This document shows, in pieces, positions 44,817 through 54,459 of a stretch of DNA of 64,000 bases. The stretch spans positions 186,001-250,000 of the forward strand of contig CAVQJU010000004.1 of NCBI GenBank assembly GCA_963712905.1, read 5' to 3'. The notes under the pieces are model-generated. The model searched no databases. It saw nothing but the letters and a program-made list of their open reading frames with translations, and had not been told where the DNA came from. Every line of letters begins with the position of its first letter. Position 1 is the stretch's first letter. A program made the position numbers and the translations under genes. The DNA comes from CAVQJU01 sp963712905. Its GTDB lineage: Bacteria; Acidobacteriota; Vicinamibacteria; Vicinamibacterales; CAVVIG01.

Positions 44817-46340
44817 ATGACCAAGGAGATGATCATCTCCTCGAATGTCCACGAGACCATCGTGGCCATTCTCGAAGACGACCTGGTTGCCGAGATTTTC
44901 GTCGAACGGGAAAACCAGCGCGGAGTCGTCGGTAACGTCTACAAGGGCAGGGTCAACAAGGTCCTGCCCGGCATGCAGTCGTCGTTCATCGACGTCGGCC
45001 TCGAACGCGACGGGTTCCTCTACGTCGCGGACGTGATCGACACGATGGAGGAGTTCGACAAGCTCGAGTCGGGCGACGAGGACGGCGGCCGCGGGGCGCC
45101 GCGCCCCGACAGCCAGCCCCAGCCCAAAATCGAGGACCTGCTCCGCGAGGGCCAGGAAATCATCGTCCAGGTGGTCAAGGAGCCCCTGGGCACCAAGGGC
45201 GCCCGGCTCACCTCCCACGTCACCATGCCGGGGCGGTTCCTGGTGTTCATGCCGACGGTCGACCACGTCGGCGTCTCCCGGAAGATCGACTCGCGCGAGG
45301 AACGCAGCCGGCTGCGCGGCATCGTCCGCGAGTTCCGGGAGGCGCACGGGTTCACCGGCGGCGTGATCATCCGCACCGCCGCGTCGGGCCGGCCCAAGGA
45401 AGACATCCTCAGCGACCTCGAGGCCTTCCACAAGATCTGGACCGAGATCCGCCAGAAAATGGAGTCGTCGCGCGCCCCGGCCGTCCTGTACCGCGAGCCG
45501 AGCATCGTGGGGCGGCTGCTTCGCGACCTGCTGAACGACGACTACCAGGCGATCCGGATCGACAACGCGCAGGAACACGGGCGCGTGATGGACCTGATCG
45601 AGCACATCCTGCCGAACCTGGCGCCGAAGGTGAAGCTCTACTCGAAGCCGTTTCCCATCTTCGAGGAGTACGGCGTCCAGGCCGAGATCGACAAGGCGCT
45701 CAAGAGCAAGGTCTGGCTGAAGTCGGGCGGATCGATCGTCATCAACCAGACCGAAGCGCTCGTCGCCATCGACGTGAACACGGGCCGCTTCGTCGGCAAG
45801 AAGACGAGCGGACGGCTCGAGGACACCATCGTCAAGACGAATCTCGAGGCGGTGAAGGAGATCGTCCGTCAGATCCGGCTGCGCGACCTCGGCGGCATCA
45901 TCGTGCTCGACCTCATCGACATGGAAGACAAGAAGAACCGCCAGAAGGTGTACCAGGCGGTCGAGCAGGAACTGCGAAAGGATCGATCGCCGTCAAAGGC
46001 CTTGCAGGTCTCGGACTTCGGGCTGGTGATCATCACGCGCAAGCGCGTGAAGCAGAGCCTCGAGCGCGTCCTCACCGAACCGTGTCCCTACTGCGCGGGA
46101 ACGGGCGTGATCAAGTCGAGCTCGACGATCTGCTACGAGATCCTGACGGAAGTGAAGAAAGTCGGGCCCGACCTGAACGGGCACCGGGTGCTGCTGCGCG
46201 TGAACCCCGACATCGCGCGGGCGCTCAGGGAAGAGGAAAGCGCAGTCCTCCGCGATCTCAGGCAGTCGCTCGGGCGGGATGTGACCGTGAAGGCCGACCA
46301 CCAGCTCCATCACGAGCAGTTCGACGTGATGGCGGTCTAA
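44817..46340 (+). CDS. rng: Ribonuclease G / E-type endoribonuclease
   Basis: 507 residues. An S1 RNA-binding domain (GNVYKGRVNKVLPGMQSSFIDVGLERDGFL, ~39-120) with an acidic insert precedes the RNase H-like catalytic core. The metal-binding Asp residues are in VAIDVNTGRFVG and IIVLDLIDME. The zinc-link motif PCPYCAGTG is near residue 421. Length matches RNase G and not the long RNase E. It processes 16S rRNA 5' ends and decays mRNA. It follows rodA within 40 bases, as in many genomes where rng sits beside the mre cluster. Confidence 0.93.
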   Translation: MTKEMIISSNVHETIVAILEDDLVAEIFVERENQRGVVGNVYKGRVNKVLPGMQSSFIDVGLERDGFLYVADVIDTMEEFDKLESGDEDGGRGAPRPDSQPQPKIEDLLREGQEIIVQVVKEPLGTKGARLTSHVTMPGRFLVFMPTVDHVGVSRKIDSREERSRLRGIVREFREAHGFTGGVIIRTAASGRPKEDILSDLEAFHKIWTEIRQKMESSRAPAVLYREPSIVGRLLRDLLNDDYQAIRIDNAQEHGRVMDLIEHILPNLAPKVKLYSKPFPIFEEYGVQAEIDKALKSKVWLKSGGSIVINQTEALVAIDVNTGRFVGKKTSGRLEDTIVKTNLEAVKEIVRQIRLRDLGGIIVLDLIDMEDKKNRQKVYQAVEQELRKDRSPSKALQVSDFGLVIITRKRVKQSLERVLTEPCPYCAGTGVIKSSSTICYEILTEVKKVGPDLNGHRVLLRVNPDIARALREEESAVLRDLRQSLGRDVTVKADHQLHHEQFDVMAV

Positions 46341-46348
46341 CTGGGGGA

Positions 46349-46450
46349 GTAGAGGTTAGAGGTTGGAGGTTAGGGGCTGGGGAAAAGCGCTGGACGCTTC
46401 GCGTCCCTGATCACCCTCTAACCCTCTAACCTCTAACCTCTAACCCTAAC
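46349..46450. repeat. Inverted GAGGTTA-type heptamer repeat with central hairpin
   Basis: The left half has GAGGTTA/GAGGTTG units (46351-46375) and the right half the complement, CTCTAAC units (46414-46450). Between them GGACGC-ttc-GCGTCC (46392-46406) is a perfect hairpin. It sits between the convergent rng and secreted-protein genes and may terminate both transcripts. Confidence 0.65.
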
Positions 46451-46945
46451 TACGCCGTAGGAAGATGCAACAGGTAGTGATTGTTGCCTTTGCGGATCCA
46501 GACGCGCATGAAATCGCCGCCCTTGAGGAGCTCGACTTTCGAGCCGTTGGCTCCGGGAGGCGTGTCTTTCTGCACCTGGGAGATCTCCGACTGCGGGATG
46601 ATCGTGACCACCTCGCGGCCCTTGACCTGCCCCCCCTGCGTGAACTCCACCCAGCGTTCCAGGCCGTCCGACTGGCCCTTCGCCGGCGGGTTGGCCGCCT
46701 GCGTGGTCAGGCGCACCTGGTAGGTGCCGGCCGCCAGCGCCTTGCCGTCGGCCTTGACGCCCTTGGCGAAGCGCACGGACCCGAGCGCCACTTCTCCGGC
46801 CGGTGCGGCAGGAGAGGGGGCAGTGGCCGGCTGCACTTTCGGAGCCGTGTGTCCGTCGGTGGCCGGCTTGGCCTTGGACGTCTGAGCGGCTGCTGCCGCT
46901 GCGCTCGCTAGGACCAGTACCTCCCACCATCAGCACGTGCTTCAT
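46450..46945 (-). CDS. Small secreted protein of unknown function, frameshifted in the signal peptide
   Basis: The ATG at 46945 begins MKHVLMVGG, then the frame is lost. One base later it reads VLVLASAAAAAAQTSKAKP, an ideal signal-peptide core. Removing one G near 46925 joins them into about 164 residues. The mature part has beta-rich segments (GEVALGSVRFAKGVKADGKALAAGTYQVRLTTQA, WVEFTQGGQVKGREVVTIIPQ, DFMRVWIRKGNNHYLLHLP). No known family motif is seen. A start at an internal GTG (46836) would discard the signal peptide and is less likely. Confidence 0.6.
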
Positions 46946-46981
46946 CGTCGCCTCCAGGCTGAATATCAAAGCCTGCCCGTA

Positions 46982-47338
46982 TTATACCCGCCTCCCCGCT
47001 TTCGGCCGCTGGCCGTGCCAGCTGACACGGTCGAGTTCACGCACGCGGCCACCGGCCACCGTCACGCCTTCCGCCACGAGCAGCGCCCGTTTCATCATTT
47101 CGCGGCCCCCGTAGCCGCCGAGCTTTCCCCCCGCGGCGATCACGCGATGGCAGGGGACGTCCGGCCTTGCACACGTCCGCATGATATTGCCCACGGCGCG
47201 CGCGGCGCGCGGCCGGCCGGCCATCGCAGCAACCTCGCCGTAGGTGGCCACCCGTCCCGGCGGGATCCGCCGGACGACCGACAGAACCCGCGCGGCGAAT
47301 GGCGCCGCCGGCGCCTTGAGCGGCCTGGCGCGGGTCAC
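46982..47338 (-). CDS. MGMT/Ogt-type alkyl-DNA repair domain protein
   Basis: 118 residues covering only the C-terminal DNA-binding and active-site domain of O6-alkylguanine alkyltransferases. VLSVVRRIPPGRVATYGEVA is followed by RAVGNIMRTC and the active-site PCHRVI, with the alkyl-accepting Cys intact. GKLGGYGG follows. The N-terminal domain of Ogt/Ada is absent, as in alkyltransferase-like proteins, but those replace the active Cys by Trp, which has not happened here. It could therefore be an active, minimal repair protein. It follows the HD-GYP gene by three bases. Confidence 0.85.
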   Translation of the reverse strand: MTRARPLKAPAAPFAARVLSVVRRIPPGRVATYGEVAAMAGRPRAARAVGNIMRTCARPDVPCHRVIAAGGKLGGYGGREMMKRALLVAEGVTVAGGRVRELDRVSWHGQRPKAGRRV

Positions 47339-47342
47339 GGCA

Positions 47343-48710
47343 TCACATCAGGGCCAGGGGATCGAGGTCGTAGGCCAACGGATCGAGCGGCGCCACGACC
47401 TGCGAGGGCCGGTCCTCGCCGGCGACGATTTCCCAGAGGTTGACTTCGTACGGCAGGTCGACCCGGGCGCCGGCGCGGTTGAACAGCACCCTGACCTGGG
47501 GCCTGTACGGATCAGGCGCGTGAATCGACCGTACGACGGCCACCTCGCCCGTGTTGAGGCGAACGAGGTTGCCGATGGGGTAGATGCCGACCAGCTGCAC
47601 GAAACGCCGGACGAGATGCTGATCGAACTGCTTGCCGTCGTTGCGTTTCAGTACTTCGAGAATGCGATCGGTCGGGAACGCCTGCTGATACGCGCGCTGC
47701 GATCGCATGGCGTCGTAGACGTCGGCGATGCCGCAGAGCATCGTGCCGGCGTTGAGCGTGGGGCGCTTCGCGCCGTCGGGGTAGCCGGTGCCGTCGAGCC
47801 GCAGGTGGTGTTCGAAGGCGACGACCGGGGCCAGCGTCGGGATGTCCGGGGTGCTCCGGAGCATCTCGGCCCCGTCAACCGTGTGCCGCTTCATGATCGC
47901 GAACTCGTCGGGTGTCAGCTTGTCGGGCTTGTTCAGGATCTCGAGCGGCGTTCGCACTTTCCCGATGTCGTGCATCAGCGCGGCGAGGCCGAACTCGCGC
48001 AGCAACGGGCCGTCGATGCCGAGTCCCCGCGCCTGGCCCATGGTCAGGATGGAGACGTTGACCATATGGGTGAAGGTGTAGTTGTCGTAGTTCTTGAGCG
48101 TCGTGAGCGCCAGCAGCGCCGATCGATTCTGGGCGACGGCCTGCGCGAGACCGTCGATCATCGTCTTGGCGACGGTGGCGTCGGGCTTGCCCTCGGTCTG
48201 CGCGCTGTTCCAGACGTCGGTCGCGACCGTGACGGCCTCGTTGTACATCCGCTTGATCGTCGCGATGTCGGCCAGCTCGCCGGGGCTGCGCTCGTCCACC
48301 ATCACGCGGCCCACGCGGATGTGCGGCATGCCGGCAAACGCCGCCTCGGGCTGGTCGCCGGCGTCCTGATGCTCGAGGGCCGTCGTGGCCTCCACGAAGC
48401 GGCCGAGCTCGTCGAGCGTTACGCCGCGCTCGATGGTGATGCGCTCGAGGCCGTTCTGGCGCAGCCGGTGGATGAGCGGCCCCATCGCCTCCATCTTGGC
48501 GATCGGCGTGTCGTCCACGATCACCTCGTCGCCAATCAAACCGATGACGACGCGCGGGGACAGGGTGTGGAGCAGCTGAATCGCGGCCGAAAACGACCCC
48601 AGATTGCGCGTGATGATCGGGTGGCCCTTGGAGTACAGCTGCGCCGACCGCAGCGTGGCGGCGAAGCTGCGCAGCAACTCGTCGGCCAGCTGAACGCGCG
48701 GCGCCGTCAC
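47343..48710 (-). CDS. HD-GYP phosphodiesterase with N-terminal module shared with the adjacent HEAT-repeat protein
   Basis: 455 residues from the GTG at 48710, which overlaps the upstream gene's stop (GTGA). An in-frame extension much further upstream is an artefact of high GC. The N-terminal ~125 residues (AATLRSAQLYSKGHPIITRNLGSF...GLIGDEVIVDDTPI...ITIERGVTLDELGRFVEA) are followed by an HD-GYP domain with LMHDIGKVRTPLEIL, FEHHLRLDGTGYPDG and CGIADVYDAMRSQRAYQ. The catalytic residues are intact, so cyclic di-GMP hydrolysis is expected. A small C-terminal beta domain ends the protein. Neighbour order suggests it works with the HEAT protein. Confidence 0.88.
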   Translation of the reverse strand: MTAPRVQLADELLRSFAATLRSAQLYSKGHPIITRNLGSFSAAIQLLHTLSPRVVIGLIGDEVIVDDTPIAKMEAMGPLIHRLRQNGLERITIERGVTLDELGRFVEATTALEHQDAGDQPEAAFAGMPHIRVGRVMVDERSPGELADIATIKRMYNEAVTVATDVWNSAQTEGKPDATVAKTMIDGLAQAVAQNRSALLALTTLKNYDNYTFTHMVNVSILTMGQARGLGIDGPLLREFGLAALMHDIGKVRTPLEILNKPDKLTPDEFAIMKRHTVDGAEMLRSTPDIPTLAPVVAFEHHLRLDGTGYPDGAKRPTLNAGTMLCGIADVYDAMRSQRAYQQAFPTDRILEVLKRNDGKQFDQHLVRRFVQLVGIYPIGNLVRLNTGEVAVVRSIHAPDPYRPQVRVLFNRAGARVDLPYEVNLWEIVAGEDRPSQVVAPLDPLAYDLDPLALM

Positions 48711-50944
48711 GTCGTTCCCCCTGCCGCGCGGCCGCGGTTCTCCAGAAACGGGCGCGCGACGGCGCGGATGCGCCGCGACCCGTCGGCGGCGGTCTCGAGC
48801 GCGCTGAACGCCTCGGGCGTGCCGATCCGCGCGAGCGCGGCGGCCGACGCAACGCGAAGCGCCGCGGTGCGCCGGGGCGCCCACCATTCCCCCTTGCCCA
48901 GTGCTTCCACGAGTGGCGCGATGCCCTCGGGGTCGCGCAGCGCGCCCAGGGATTCGATGGCGCGCAAGTAGATGGCCGTGAGCCGGCGGTGGTCGATGTG
49001 CCGGAGGATGTACGCGAACAGGGGTGTCGCGCGCTCGTCGCGCTGCATGCTGATGGCGAGCATGATCGCGTCGCGCGAGCGCTCGGTGCCGGTGGCCAGG
49101 GCCTCTTCGAGCACCCGGTAGGCCTTCTCGGTGCCGATGTTCAGGATGGCGCGCACGGCTTCGCGTTGAATCATCGAGTCGCTGTCGTTCAGCAGATCGG
49201 TCAGGTCCGGCAGCGAGTCCACGCCGCCGAACTGGCGCATCAGGTGAATGGCCGTCCGCCGGACGGCCGCGTTCGGCGACGTCTTCAGCCGTTCGATGGT
49301 CCGCCGGCCGGCGGGCCCGAACGCGATCAGAATCGCCGTCAGCCGCTCTCTCGTCCGGCCGCGTTCTTCGACCGACAGCGCCTCGGCGAGCGGGCGTACC
49401 AGCACTTCGCCGAGCGACACGCACATGGTCTTGACGCGCTCGAACGACGGATCGTCGATCGACAGCATGTGCGTCACGATGTGCCGCATCATCGAACCCG
49501 CCACGAGCATGTCGATGGCGATCAGCGCGTGCTGCCGCCGTTCTTTCGACACCCCGTCGGCCGCCGCGCTGGTGATCGCGGCGGTGAGCTCGATGGCGGA
49601 GTCGAAGTCGCCGACGAGCAGCAGGTCTTCGAGATTGTGGACGACAGGCGCCATCAGCGTGCCCCAGCGCTCGTTGTCCTGCTCGATCCGCAGCAGATCG
49701 AGCAGCAGGTGCAGGTCGAGCGACCGGAGCGCGCTGGCGGCGACGCTGTCCACCCAGACGGCCAGGCGCTCGGGCGGGTCGTCGCTGGCCTGCTCGACGT
49801 CCACGGCCTTTGTGCGTGCGCCCGACAGCTCGCGCGCGTACTCCTCGGACACGAAGGTGGCGTCGGAGTAGGAGGTCAGCAGCTTCTCCGCCACGTGGTT
49901 CCACACCGTCTCGAACCCTTCGGCCTGGCCGAACGGCGATCCCGCCGCATCGTCGTGCGCGAGGTTGAGCAGGCGGTGGCGGTCGTCGGGGTTTCTGACC
50001 AGCGTCTGGAAAGCCTCCACCAGGCGATCGGTGGGCGTGCCGTTGCTCGCGATGATGTTTTTCGAGACGAAATGCGCGATGGTCCGGTCGGTCATGCGGC
50101 TGACGATGGCGTCCATGACCCGCGCCTCGTCGGCGCTGCCGGCGTCGTCGGCCAGGAGGCCGACGAGGAGATCTGGCGAGAGCTCGCCGACGGCCGCGGC
50201 CATATTGCGCAGCATCGGTTCGACCCGCTCGGCGTCCTTCTTCGAGACGGTCGAGACGACCCCGCGGATCATCCGCATGACCGACGCGGCCTTGGTGGCC
50301 ACGCCGCCCTCCGTGCGGCTCTCGACCGCCGACATGAGCTCGATGACCTTGTCAGGATCGGCGGCGATGCCCAGCAACTCGGCGATCGCGCCTTCGTCGA
50401 GCGCCGTCGCCCCGCCCGACACGCAGTGGGTGACGATGGTTTCCCAGCTGGCCGACTTGCCGCCGCTGCGTTCGCGCAGGACTTCGGCGTAGTCGATTTC
50501 CTGGAGCTCGATGGCGCGGCCTCCAGCCGCGGCCCACAGCAGCGCGATGCCGCCCTCGGCCCGGACCGAGGCCGGCGTCCGGCCGAGGAGCATGAGGAAG
50601 CGGTGCCACGTCTCGCGGTCCCCGCCGGGGGCGATCGTGATTTCGCCGACGAAATGATCGTGGAGGAGCGTGGCCAGTTCTCCGAGCGACTGATCCGCGC
50701 GGCCCGTCGCGCGGCCGTCCTGCAACAGGCCGTCGGGCAGGACGGTGAGGCGCAGCGGCTGCGGCAGCGTGCGCTCGGACGTGGTATCGACGATGCGGCC
50801 GAGCGTCGCGGCAATGGCGGGGTGCGCGGCCGGATAGAGCAGCACGGCCCGCGCCGCCGCCTTGCACGCGCGCGCGAACTCAATAAGACGTGTCGAGTCT
50901 TCCGGGCCGAGCGGCGGGGGCGCGGCCGTGACGTCCGAGGCCAT
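48707..50944 (-). CDS. HEAT-repeat protein with N-terminal module like that of the adjacent HD-GYP protein
   Basis: 745 residues from the ATG at 50944. The N-terminal ~125 residues (KAAARAVLLYPAAHPAIAATLGRIV...LRLTVLPDGLLQDGRATG...ITIAPGGDRETWHRFLMLL) mirror the start of the downstream HD-GYP protein. The middle is helical. The C-terminal ~200 residues are HEAT repeats (TIERLKTSPNAAVRRTAIHLMRQFG, SLPDLTDLLNDSDSMIQREAVRAIL, GIAPLVEALGKGEWWAPRRTAALRV). No catalytic motif is seen, so a scaffold or adaptor is likely. It overlaps the HD-GYP gene by four bases and is divergent from the nucleoside phosphorylase gene, with 27 bases between starts. Confidence 0.75.
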   Translation of the reverse strand: MASDVTAAPPPLGPEDSTRLIEFARACKAAARAVLLYPAAHPAIAATLGRIVDTTSERTLPQPLRLTVLPDGLLQDGRATGRADQSLGELATLLHDHFVGEITIAPGGDRETWHRFLMLLGRTPASVRAEGGIALLWAAAGGRAIELQEIDYAEVLRERSGGKSASWETIVTHCVSGGATALDEGAIAELLGIAADPDKVIELMSAVESRTEGGVATKAASVMRMIRGVVSTVSKKDAERVEPMLRNMAAAVGELSPDLLVGLLADDAGSADEARVMDAIVSRMTDRTIAHFVSKNIIASNGTPTDRLVEAFQTLVRNPDDRHRLLNLAHDDAAGSPFGQAEGFETVWNHVAEKLLTSYSDATFVSEEYARELSGARTKAVDVEQASDDPPERLAVWVDSVAASALRSLDLHLLLDLLRIEQDNERWGTLMAPVVHNLEDLLLVGDFDSAIELTAAITSAAADGVSKERRQHALIAIDMLVAGSMMRHIVTHMLSIDDPSFERVKTMCVSLGEVLVRPLAEALSVEERGRTRERLTAILIAFGPAGRRTIERLKTSPNAAVRRTAIHLMRQFGGVDSLPDLTDLLNDSDSMIQREAVRAILNIGTEKAYRVLEEALATGTERSRDAIMLAISMQRDERATPLFAYILRHIDHRRLTAIYLRAIESLGALRDPEGIAPLVEALGKGEWWAPRRTAALRVASAAALARIGTPEAFSALETAADGSRRIRAVARPFLENRGRAAGGTT

Positions 50945-50971
50945 GTCGATTCTCGCAGTATACTCGCGCGA

Positions 50972-52288
50972 ATGCGCGCGGTTGACATCATCGCCAGGAA
51001 ACGGGACGGCGCGGCGCTCTCGCGGGAGGAGATTCGCGGGTTCGTGGCGGGTGCGACCGACGGCTCGTGGCTCGACTACCAGTCGACCGCGCTCCTGATG
51101 GCGATCGTGCTGCGGGGGATGACCGCCGAGGAAACCGCCTGGCTCACCGACGCGATGGTCCACTCGGGCATCCGCGTCGATCTGTCGGACATACCGGGAC
51201 CCAAGGTCGACAAGCACAGTACCGGAGGTGTCGGCGACAAGACGTCGCTCATTCTGGCGCCGCTCGCAGCGGCGTGCGGGCTCAAGGTGCCGATGATGTC
51301 GGGACGGGGCCTCGGTCATACGGGCGGTACGCTCGACAAGCTCGAAGCGATTCCGGGCTTCCGGGTCAACCTGACCCTCGACGAGATGAAGGACGCCCTC
51401 GTCCGGGTGGGGTGCGCGATGATCGGGCAGACGTCGCAGATCGCGCCGGCCGACAAGACGCTGTACGCACTGCGCGACGTGTCGGCCACCGTGGAGAGCA
51501 TCCCGCTCATCAGCGCGTCGATCATGAGCAAGAAGATCGCCGAAGGCATCGACGCCCTCGTCCTCGACGTGAAGACGGGCAGCGGGGCGTTCATGAAAAC
51601 CGAGGCTGACTCGCGGCGGCTTGCCGAGTCGCTCGTCTCCATCGGCAACGCCTCCGGCGTCAGAACCGAGGCCATCATCACGGCGATGGACGCGCCGCTT
51701 GGCCGCGCGGTCGGCAATGCGCTCGAAGTCATCGAGTGTCTCGACGTGCTCAAGGGCCAGGGCCCCGCCGATCTCGTCGAAGTATCGGTGGAACTGACGA
51801 TCCGGATGCTGATCGTCGGCGGCGTCGCGACCGGCCGCGCCGACGCGGATCGGCGCGTGCGCGCCGCGATTGCGTCGGGCGCCGGCCTGGAACGATTCCG
51901 GCAGATCATCGAGAACCAGGGCGGCGATCCGAAGGTCGTGGACGATTACAGCCGGCTCCCCTCGGCGCCTGACCGCCACGTCGTGACGGCGCCGCGCGGA
52001 GGCGTGCTCGCGGGGCTCGACGCCGAGCGGGTCGGCCGTGCGTCGGTGGCGCTCGGGGCCGGGCGGGACCGCGCGGCGGACGGCGTGGACCCCGCCGTCG
52101 GTATCATGGTGCTCGCCGCGCCGGGCACACGTGTCGCCGCCGGCGACCCGGTGCTCGAACTCCACTACCGGGATCGTTCACGGCTCGACGCCGCCCTGCC
52201 GCTGGCGCAGGCCGCCATCACGGTTGGCGACGCGGCGCCGGCGACACGGCCGCTCATTCTCAGCGAGGTGCCCGGAGTGACGACATGA
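50972..52288 (+). CDS. Thymidine/pyrimidine-nucleoside phosphorylase
   Basis: 438 residues. The family signature is KVDKHSTGGVGDKTSLILAP, followed by MMSGRGLGHTGGTLDKLEAIPGF and LVLDVKTGSGAFMKT. The C-terminal beta-domain (RHVVTAPRGGVLAGLDAERVG...GVDPAVGIMVLA) is complete. The enzyme phosphorolyses thymidine or uridine to base and (deoxy)ribose-1-phosphate. Class DeoA or Pdp cannot be fixed by eye. It heads a salvage run with the CNT transporter, purine phosphorylase and cytidine deaminase, and overlaps the transporter by four bases. Confidence 0.93.
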   Translation: MRAVDIIARKRDGAALSREEIRGFVAGATDGSWLDYQSTALLMAIVLRGMTAEETAWLTDAMVHSGIRVDLSDIPGPKVDKHSTGGVGDKTSLILAPLAAACGLKVPMMSGRGLGHTGGTLDKLEAIPGFRVNLTLDEMKDALVRVGCAMIGQTSQIAPADKTLYALRDVSATVESIPLISASIMSKKIAEGIDALVLDVKTGSGAFMKTEADSRRLAESLVSIGNASGVRTEAIITAMDAPLGRAVGNALEVIECLDVLKGQGPADLVEVSVELTIRMLIVGGVATGRADADRRVRAAIASGAGLERFRQIIENQGGDPKVVDDYSRLPSAPDRHVVTAPRGGVLAGLDAERVGRASVALGAGRDRAADGVDPAVGIMVLAAPGTRVAAGDPVLELHYRDRSRLDAALPLAQAAITVGDAAPATRPLILSEVPGVTT

Positions 52289-53529
52289 CGCTTGGACCGT
52301 TCCAACCGCTGCTGGGCGCGGTCGTGATCCTATCGATCGCCTATGCCTGCTCGACGAACCGGCGCGCGATTCGCTGGGCCACGGTCGCGTGGGGGCTGGG
52401 GCTGCAGATCGTCTTCGCGGTGATCGTGCTGAAGACCACCGTTGGCGAGCGTGTCTTCACGTTTCTCGGCACCTACATCACGAAGCTGCTCGGGTTCGCC
52501 GGCGTCGGCTCGGCGTTCGTGTTCGGCGCGCTGGGCGACAACACGGTGTGGACGAGGGTCATGACAGGGGCGCTCGGACCGGACGGCGCCCAGTCGGCCA
52601 GTATGTTCGCGTTCCAGGTCCTGCCGACGATCATCTTCATCGCCGCGCTGTTCGCCATCCTCTACTACTTCGGCGTCATGCAGCTCGTCGTCCGCGTGTT
52701 CGCGGTCGTGATGCACCGCGTGATGAAGGCGAGCGGCGCCGAGTCGCTCAACGTCGCGGCCAGCATATTCATGGGGCAGACGGAAGCGCCCCTCACCATC
52801 CGGCCCTACCTGCCCGAGATGACGCAGTCCGAGCTGATGACCGTGATGACCTCGGGCATGGCCCACATCTCCGGCGGCATCATGGCCGCCTACGTGCTGT
52901 TCGGCGTCGAGGCCAAGCACCTGCTCACTGCCGTCATCATGACTGCGCCGGGCACGATCATGATGGCCAAGATGTTCGTGCCGGAAACCGAGGTCCCGAA
53001 GACCATGGGGTCCGTGCGGCTGGAGGTGGAGCGGACCGACGTGAACGTGATCGACGCCGCCGGTCGGGGCACAGCCGAAGGCCTCCATCTCGCCCTGAAC
53101 GTCGGCGCCATGCTGATCTCGTTCCTCGCCCTGATCGCACTCGTCAACGCGCTGCTCGGCGTCGTGCACCTCAGCCTGGGACAGATTTTCGGATGGGTCT
53201 TCGCGCCCGTGGCGTGGAGCATGGGCGTGCCCTGGCGCGACGCGCCCACGATCGGCAACCTCCTCGGCACGCGCATGGCGCTCAACGAGTTCGTCGCCTA
53301 TTCGCAGCTCGGCCCCCTCAAGGCGACGCTCGATCCGAAATCGTTCACGATTGCGACGTTCGCGCTCTGCGGGTTTGCCAACTTCAGCTCGATCGGCATG
53401 CAGATCGGCGGCATCGGAGGCCTCGCCCCGAACCGCCGGCACGACCTGGCGCGCCTCGGCCTCCGCGCGATGCTCGCGGGGACGCTGGCCAATTTCATGA
53501 CCGCGACGATCGCCGGGTTTCTCCTCTAG
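52285..53529 (+). CDS. Concentrative nucleoside transporter (NupC/CNT family)
   Basis: 414 residues with about ten helices. Signature segments are FIAALFAILYYFGVMQ, NVAASIFMGQTEAPLTIRPYL, SGMAHISGGIMAAYV, RMALNEFVAYSQL and the late CGFANFSSIGMQIGGIG. CNT proteins import nucleosides with H+ or Na+. Translational coupling (ATGA) to the pyrimidine phosphorylase and proximity to purine phosphorylase and cytidine deaminase match that role. Confidence 0.92.
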   Translation: MTLGPFQPLLGAVVILSIAYACSTNRRAIRWATVAWGLGLQIVFAVIVLKTTVGERVFTFLGTYITKLLGFAGVGSAFVFGALGDNTVWTRVMTGALGPDGAQSASMFAFQVLPTIIFIAALFAILYYFGVMQLVVRVFAVVMHRVMKASGAESLNVAASIFMGQTEAPLTIRPYLPEMTQSELMTVMTSGMAHISGGIMAAYVLFGVEAKHLLTAVIMTAPGTIMMAKMFVPETEVPKTMGSVRLEVERTDVNVIDAAGRGTAEGLHLALNVGAMLISFLALIALVNALLGVVHLSLGQIFGWVFAPVAWSMGVPWRDAPTIGNLLGTRMALNEFVAYSQLGPLKATLDPKSFTIATFALCGFANFSSIGMQIGGIGGLAPNRRHDLARLGLRAMLAGTLANFMTATIAGFLL

Positions 53530-53636
53530 TGGGGTGTATCAACTGGAAGAGTACTGCCTGCAGCGAGCCTTGGTCGCGATTTGACGGCCGCGACAGCGGA
53601 GCGGCCGGTAGTGAATTGGGAAGGACAATCCACTAG

Positions 53637-54459
53637 ATGCCTTACTACGACGACGTCCGTGCCGCCGCTGAAGCCGTTCGGGCGCGCGCCGGCGAGGCGC
53701 CGTCGGTCGCGATCGTGCTCGGATCCGGGCTCGGCGACTTCGCGAACTCCCTCGGGAACCCCGTGTCCCTGCCGTACGGCGAGCTCCCGAACTGGCCGGT
53801 CTCGCGTGTCCCCGGACACGAGGGGAGGCTGGTCGTGGGCACGAGCCGGGGCATCCGGATCGCGGCGCTCGCCGGGCGGTGCCACCTGTACGAGGGGCAC
53901 GACGCGAGGACCGTCACCTTCGCGGTCCGGGCGCTGGGGATCCTGGGCGTCAAGACGCTGATTCTGACCAATGCGGCCGGCGGCGTGAACACCGGCTTCG
54001 CGCAGGGCGCGCTGATGGTCATCGACGACCACATCAACCTGACCGGTCACAACCCGCTCGTGGGCGCCAACGACGACAGGTTCGGCGTGCGCTTTCCCGA
54101 CATGTCAGAGGTGTACTCCACGAGACTCCGGAGACTGGCGGACGAGTCGTCTGCGGCCATCGGGCTGAGGCTGGCGCACGGCGTCTATGCGGCGTTGCTG
54201 GGGCCCAGTTACGAAACGCCCGCCGAGAATCCGATATCTACGGGCAGTAGGGGCCGACGCGGTCGGCATGTCGACGGTCCCCGAGGCCATCGCGGCCCGC
54301 CACATGGGCCTCGAGGTCCTCGGACTGTCGTGCATCACGAACATGGCGGCGGGCGTGCTGCCCCAGCCGCTCGACCACGCAGAGGTGATGGAGACGGCGC
54401 GACGCGTGCGCGGACAGTTCGTCGCGCTACTGGAGGGCATCATTGACCGCCTCGCATGA
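53637..54459 (+). CDS. punA: Purine-nucleoside phosphorylase, with a single-base frameshift
   Basis: Inosine/guanosine phosphorylase of the trimeric class. N-terminal IVLGSGLGDFANSL, the phosphate-binding VPGHEGRLVVG, LAGRCHLYEGHDA, and LTNAAGGVNTGF are in one frame up to GPSYETPAE. The frame breaks at 54227-54230 and resumes as IRYLRAVGADAVGMSTVPEAIAARHMGL, with the substrate-binding VGMS. Deleting one A of GAGAAT restores 273 residues of typical length. Both halves are intact, so an error is more likely than a broken gene. It overlaps the cytidine deaminase start. Confidence 0.88.

Noticed and set aside
46982..47338. Alkyltransferase-like (ATL) protein lacking the active cysteine
   Set aside because: The PCHRV motif with Cys is intact, so it is better called an MGMT-type domain.
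48711..49904. In-frame extension of the HD-GYP gene to 853 codons
   Set aside because: The extension is antisense-like Arg-rich sequence overlapping the HEAT-repeat gene in another frame. The GTGA overlap at 48710 gives a normal start.
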